Positions 62,502 through 64,000 of a DNA stretch of 64,000 nucleotides are shown in pieces. Source of the DNA: Flavobacteriales bacterium CG_4_9_14_3_um_filter_40_17 (lineage in GTDB: Bacteria; Bacteroidota; Bacteroidia; Flavobacteriales; Flavobacteriaceae); contig PFUR01000012.1 of the NCBI GenBank assembly GCA_002790195.1, positions 25,797 to 89,796 of the forward strand, in the 5' to 3' direction. Position 1 is the first letter of the stretch. Every line of letters starts with the position of its first letter. Both the position numbers and the translations under genes were made by a program. Under the pieces are notes generated by a model. It ran no database searches and had not been told where the DNA came from. It was given only the letters and a program-made list of their open reading frames with translations.

Positions 62502-63596
62502 ATGAGCCAATTAAAATTCATCTTATCAGGTGGCGGAACTGGGGGCCATATCTACCCGGCCATTGCTATTGCAGATGAATTAAAAAAACGGCATCCGGAT
62601 GCGAAAATTCTTTTTGTGGGAGCCAAAGGACGAATGGAAATGGAGAAAGTACCACAAGCCGGATATGCCATTGAAGGACTTTGGATTTCGGGGCTTCAAC
62701 GCAGTTTGAACCTGTCGAATATGAATTTCCCGTTCAAAGTAATCAAAAGCCTTTTTCAGGCAAGAAAAATCCTCAACCAATTCAAACCCGACGCAGTCAT
62801 CGGTACGGGTGGGTTTGCCAGCGGTCCATTGCTTTATGCCGCGGCTTCCAAAAACATCCCGGCACTCATACAAGAACAGAACTCATATCCCGGCATCACC
62901 AACAAGATTCTTTCCAAAAAAGTAAACACGATTTGTGTAGCCTATCAAAACATGGAACGCTTTTTCCCTAAATCAAAATTATTGCTAACCGGAAATCCGG
63001 TTCGAGCAGATTTGACCGGAGAATTGACTAAAAATGAAGTCGCTGTGGGACACTTTGGATTGGATTCAAACAAAATTACCCTACTGGTTTTAGGGGGAAG
63101 TTTAGGCGCAAAAAACATCAATACATTGATAGAAAACCACCTGAATTATTTCAAAAGAAAAGAAGTGCAACTTATCTGGCAGACAGGAAAATTCTACTAC
63201 AATATCTACAAGCGGTATGATGGCCATTCTACCTGTGTAGTACCGTTTATCAACCACATGGATTTTGCCTACCAAGCTGCCGACCTTATCGTGTCGAGAT
63301 CAGGGGCTTTGTCTGTTTCCGAATTGAGTTTAGTGGGCAAAGCAGTCATTTTTATTCCATCACCCAATGTAGCCGAAGACCACCAAACCAAAAACGCGAG
63401 GGCAATAGCCGAACAAGGGGCAGCCGTTTTGTTGGCTGAAAAAGATGCCGAAAAAGATTTTAAATCGATTCTTTCTTTATTATTAGAATCGGAAAATGAA
63501 AGAAAGAAATTAGGGGAAGCCTTGGCAAAATTAGGCAGGCCTGATGCCACACAACGAATAGTTGATGAAATTGAAAAATTAATTAGAAAAGCATGA
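62502..63596 (+). CDS. murG: UDP-GlcNAc:lipid I transferase MurG
   Basis: Forms lipid [17 protein letters not shown] (glycine-rich loop) near the N-terminus, [38 protein letters not shown] and the UDP-GlcNAc-binding [27 protein letters not shown] region split across about 252-280. The ATG at 62502 is chosen ([16 protein letters not shown]); a GTG seven codons upstream would overlap ftsW by 11 bp and adds no conserved sequence. 364 residues. Confidence 0.96.
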   Translation: MSQLKFILSGGGTGGHIYPAIAIADELKKRHPDAKILFVGAKGRMEMEKVPQAGYAIEGLWISGLQRSLNLSNMNFPFKVIKSLFQARKILNQFKPDAVIGTGGFASGPLLYAAASKNIPALIQEQNSYPGITNKILSKKVNTICVAYQNMERFFPKSKLLLTGNPVRADLTGELTKNEVAVGHFGLDSNKITLLVLGGSLGAKNINTLIENHLNYFKRKEVQLIWQTGKFYYNIYKRYDGHSTCVVPFINHMDFAYQAADLIVSRSGALSVSELSLVGKAVIFIPSPNVAEDHQTKNARAIAEQGAAVLLAEKDAEKDFKSILSLLLESENERKKLGEALAKLGRPDATQRIVDEIEKLIRKA

Positions 63597-64000
63597 ACCT
63601 GACAAAAAAACAGCTGGTTTATTTTATCGGCATCGGAGGTATCGGGATGAGTGCTTTGGCTCGATATACCAAACTGAAAGGCAAAAAGGTTGCGGGATAC
63701 GACAAAACACCCACCCCGCTCACACGCGCTTTAATTGAAAACAATATTCCGGTGGTTTATGAAGATGATATCCGATTGATACCGGAGCCATTTAAAAATG
63801 CAGCGCATACGTTGGCCGTTTACACGCCTGCCGTGCCGCCCGACAATACCATCTACCGTTATTTTTTAGAACAAGGATTTACGCTGTTGAAACGTTCCGA
63901 ATTTTTAGGAAAAATAACAGAAAACGAATACTGTCTGGCCGTAGCGGGAACGCATGGAAAGACCACTACTTCCACCCTGTTGGCACATTTGCTCAAACAC
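63593..64000 (+). CDS. murC: UDP-MurNAc:L-alanine ligase MurC (5' part, cut by window end)
   Basis: First 136 codons of murC. The ATG overlaps the murG stop (ATGA). The protein opens [20 protein letters not shown] with the Rossmann loop GIGGIGMS, and the ATP site [10 protein letters not shown] is reached just before the edge. [15 protein letters not shown] is also typical. The rest of the gene and the downstream division genes lie outside the window. Confidence 0.95.
   Translation, partial: MNLTKKQLVYFIGIGGIGMSALARYTKLKGKKVAGYDKTPTPLTRALIENNIPVVYEDDIRLIPEPFKNAAHTLAVYTPAVPPDNTIYRYFLEQGFTLLKRSEFLGKITENEYCLAVAGTHGKTTTSTLLAHLLKH

Noticed and set aside
1..64000. CRISPR arrays, tRNA/rRNA genes, prophage or transposase genes
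   Set aside because: I looked in every gap longer than about 70 bp on both strands and saw no regular spacer-repeat arrays, no tRNA T-loop consensus, and no integrase or transposase motifs.

Overview
The window is a continuous, gene-dense piece of a Bacteroidota chromosome, almost certainly class Flavobacteriia. The evidence is the T9SS/gliding operon gldKLMN, the alternative complex III operon joined to an aa3-type cytochrome oxidase, BshC of bacillithiol synthesis, families such as DUF4296, DUF983 and DUF2490, Bacteroidota-type promoters (TTG about 19-23 bp upstream of TAnnTTTG), and a dcw cluster that opens with mraZ and has a meso-DAP type MurE. Base composition looks moderately AT-rich. 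I see no tRNA, rRNA, CRISPR array, prophage or intact insertion sequence. I cannot fix the genus.

Layout. 1-450: remains of an acyl-CoA dehydrogenase gene. 0.5-3 kb (minus): pseudouridine synthase, acetyltransferase and ruvB. 3-14.2 kb (minus): one respiratory operon, actABCDEF-ctaC-ctaD, which carries electrons from quinol to oxygen, closed by an intrinsic terminator. 14.4-17.5 kb (plus): SPOR protein, then polyprenol-phosphate glycosyltransferase, dihydroorotase and a DUF4296 lipoprotein. 17.5-20.8 kb (minus): miaB, sigma-54 activator, lptE. 21-30.3 kb (plus): lpxR, topA, an arginase-fold protein lacking metal ligands, then gldKLMN with a terminator. 30.3-36.8 kb: FAD oxidoreductase, DUF983, ABC-F ATPase, an Lrp regulator divergent from a PLP enzyme, a repeat-bearing gap and sodC. 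36.9-43.3 kb (minus): frameshifted DUF2490 gene, a 34-residue lysine-rich protein, a large Asp-box protein, PepSY protein and bshC. 43.4-45.7 kb (plus): LD-carboxypeptidase, yraN, ACT-like protein. 45.7-46.15 kb: a cluster of dispersed-repeat fragments. 46.2-51 kb (minus): nonsense-interrupted porin-like gene, a second barrel protein, mfd. 51.1-53.2 kb: TerB-like protein, palindromic repeat, engB, alpha/beta hydrolase. 53.4-64 kb (plus): mraZ-rsmH-ftsL-ftsI-murE-mraY-murD-ftsW-murG-murC, with murC cut by the window end.

Most of the window is conserved housekeeping. I found no convincing new multi-gene system. The points that most repay a second look are the metal-ligand-deficient arginase homologue wedged between topA and gldKLMN, the poly-T frameshift exactly in the signal peptide of the DUF2490 gene, the 34-residue basic protein, the three 10-bp-spaced GTGG boxes upstream of mraZ, apparently leaderless promoters for both ruvB and mfd, and several families of palindromic intergenic repeats.
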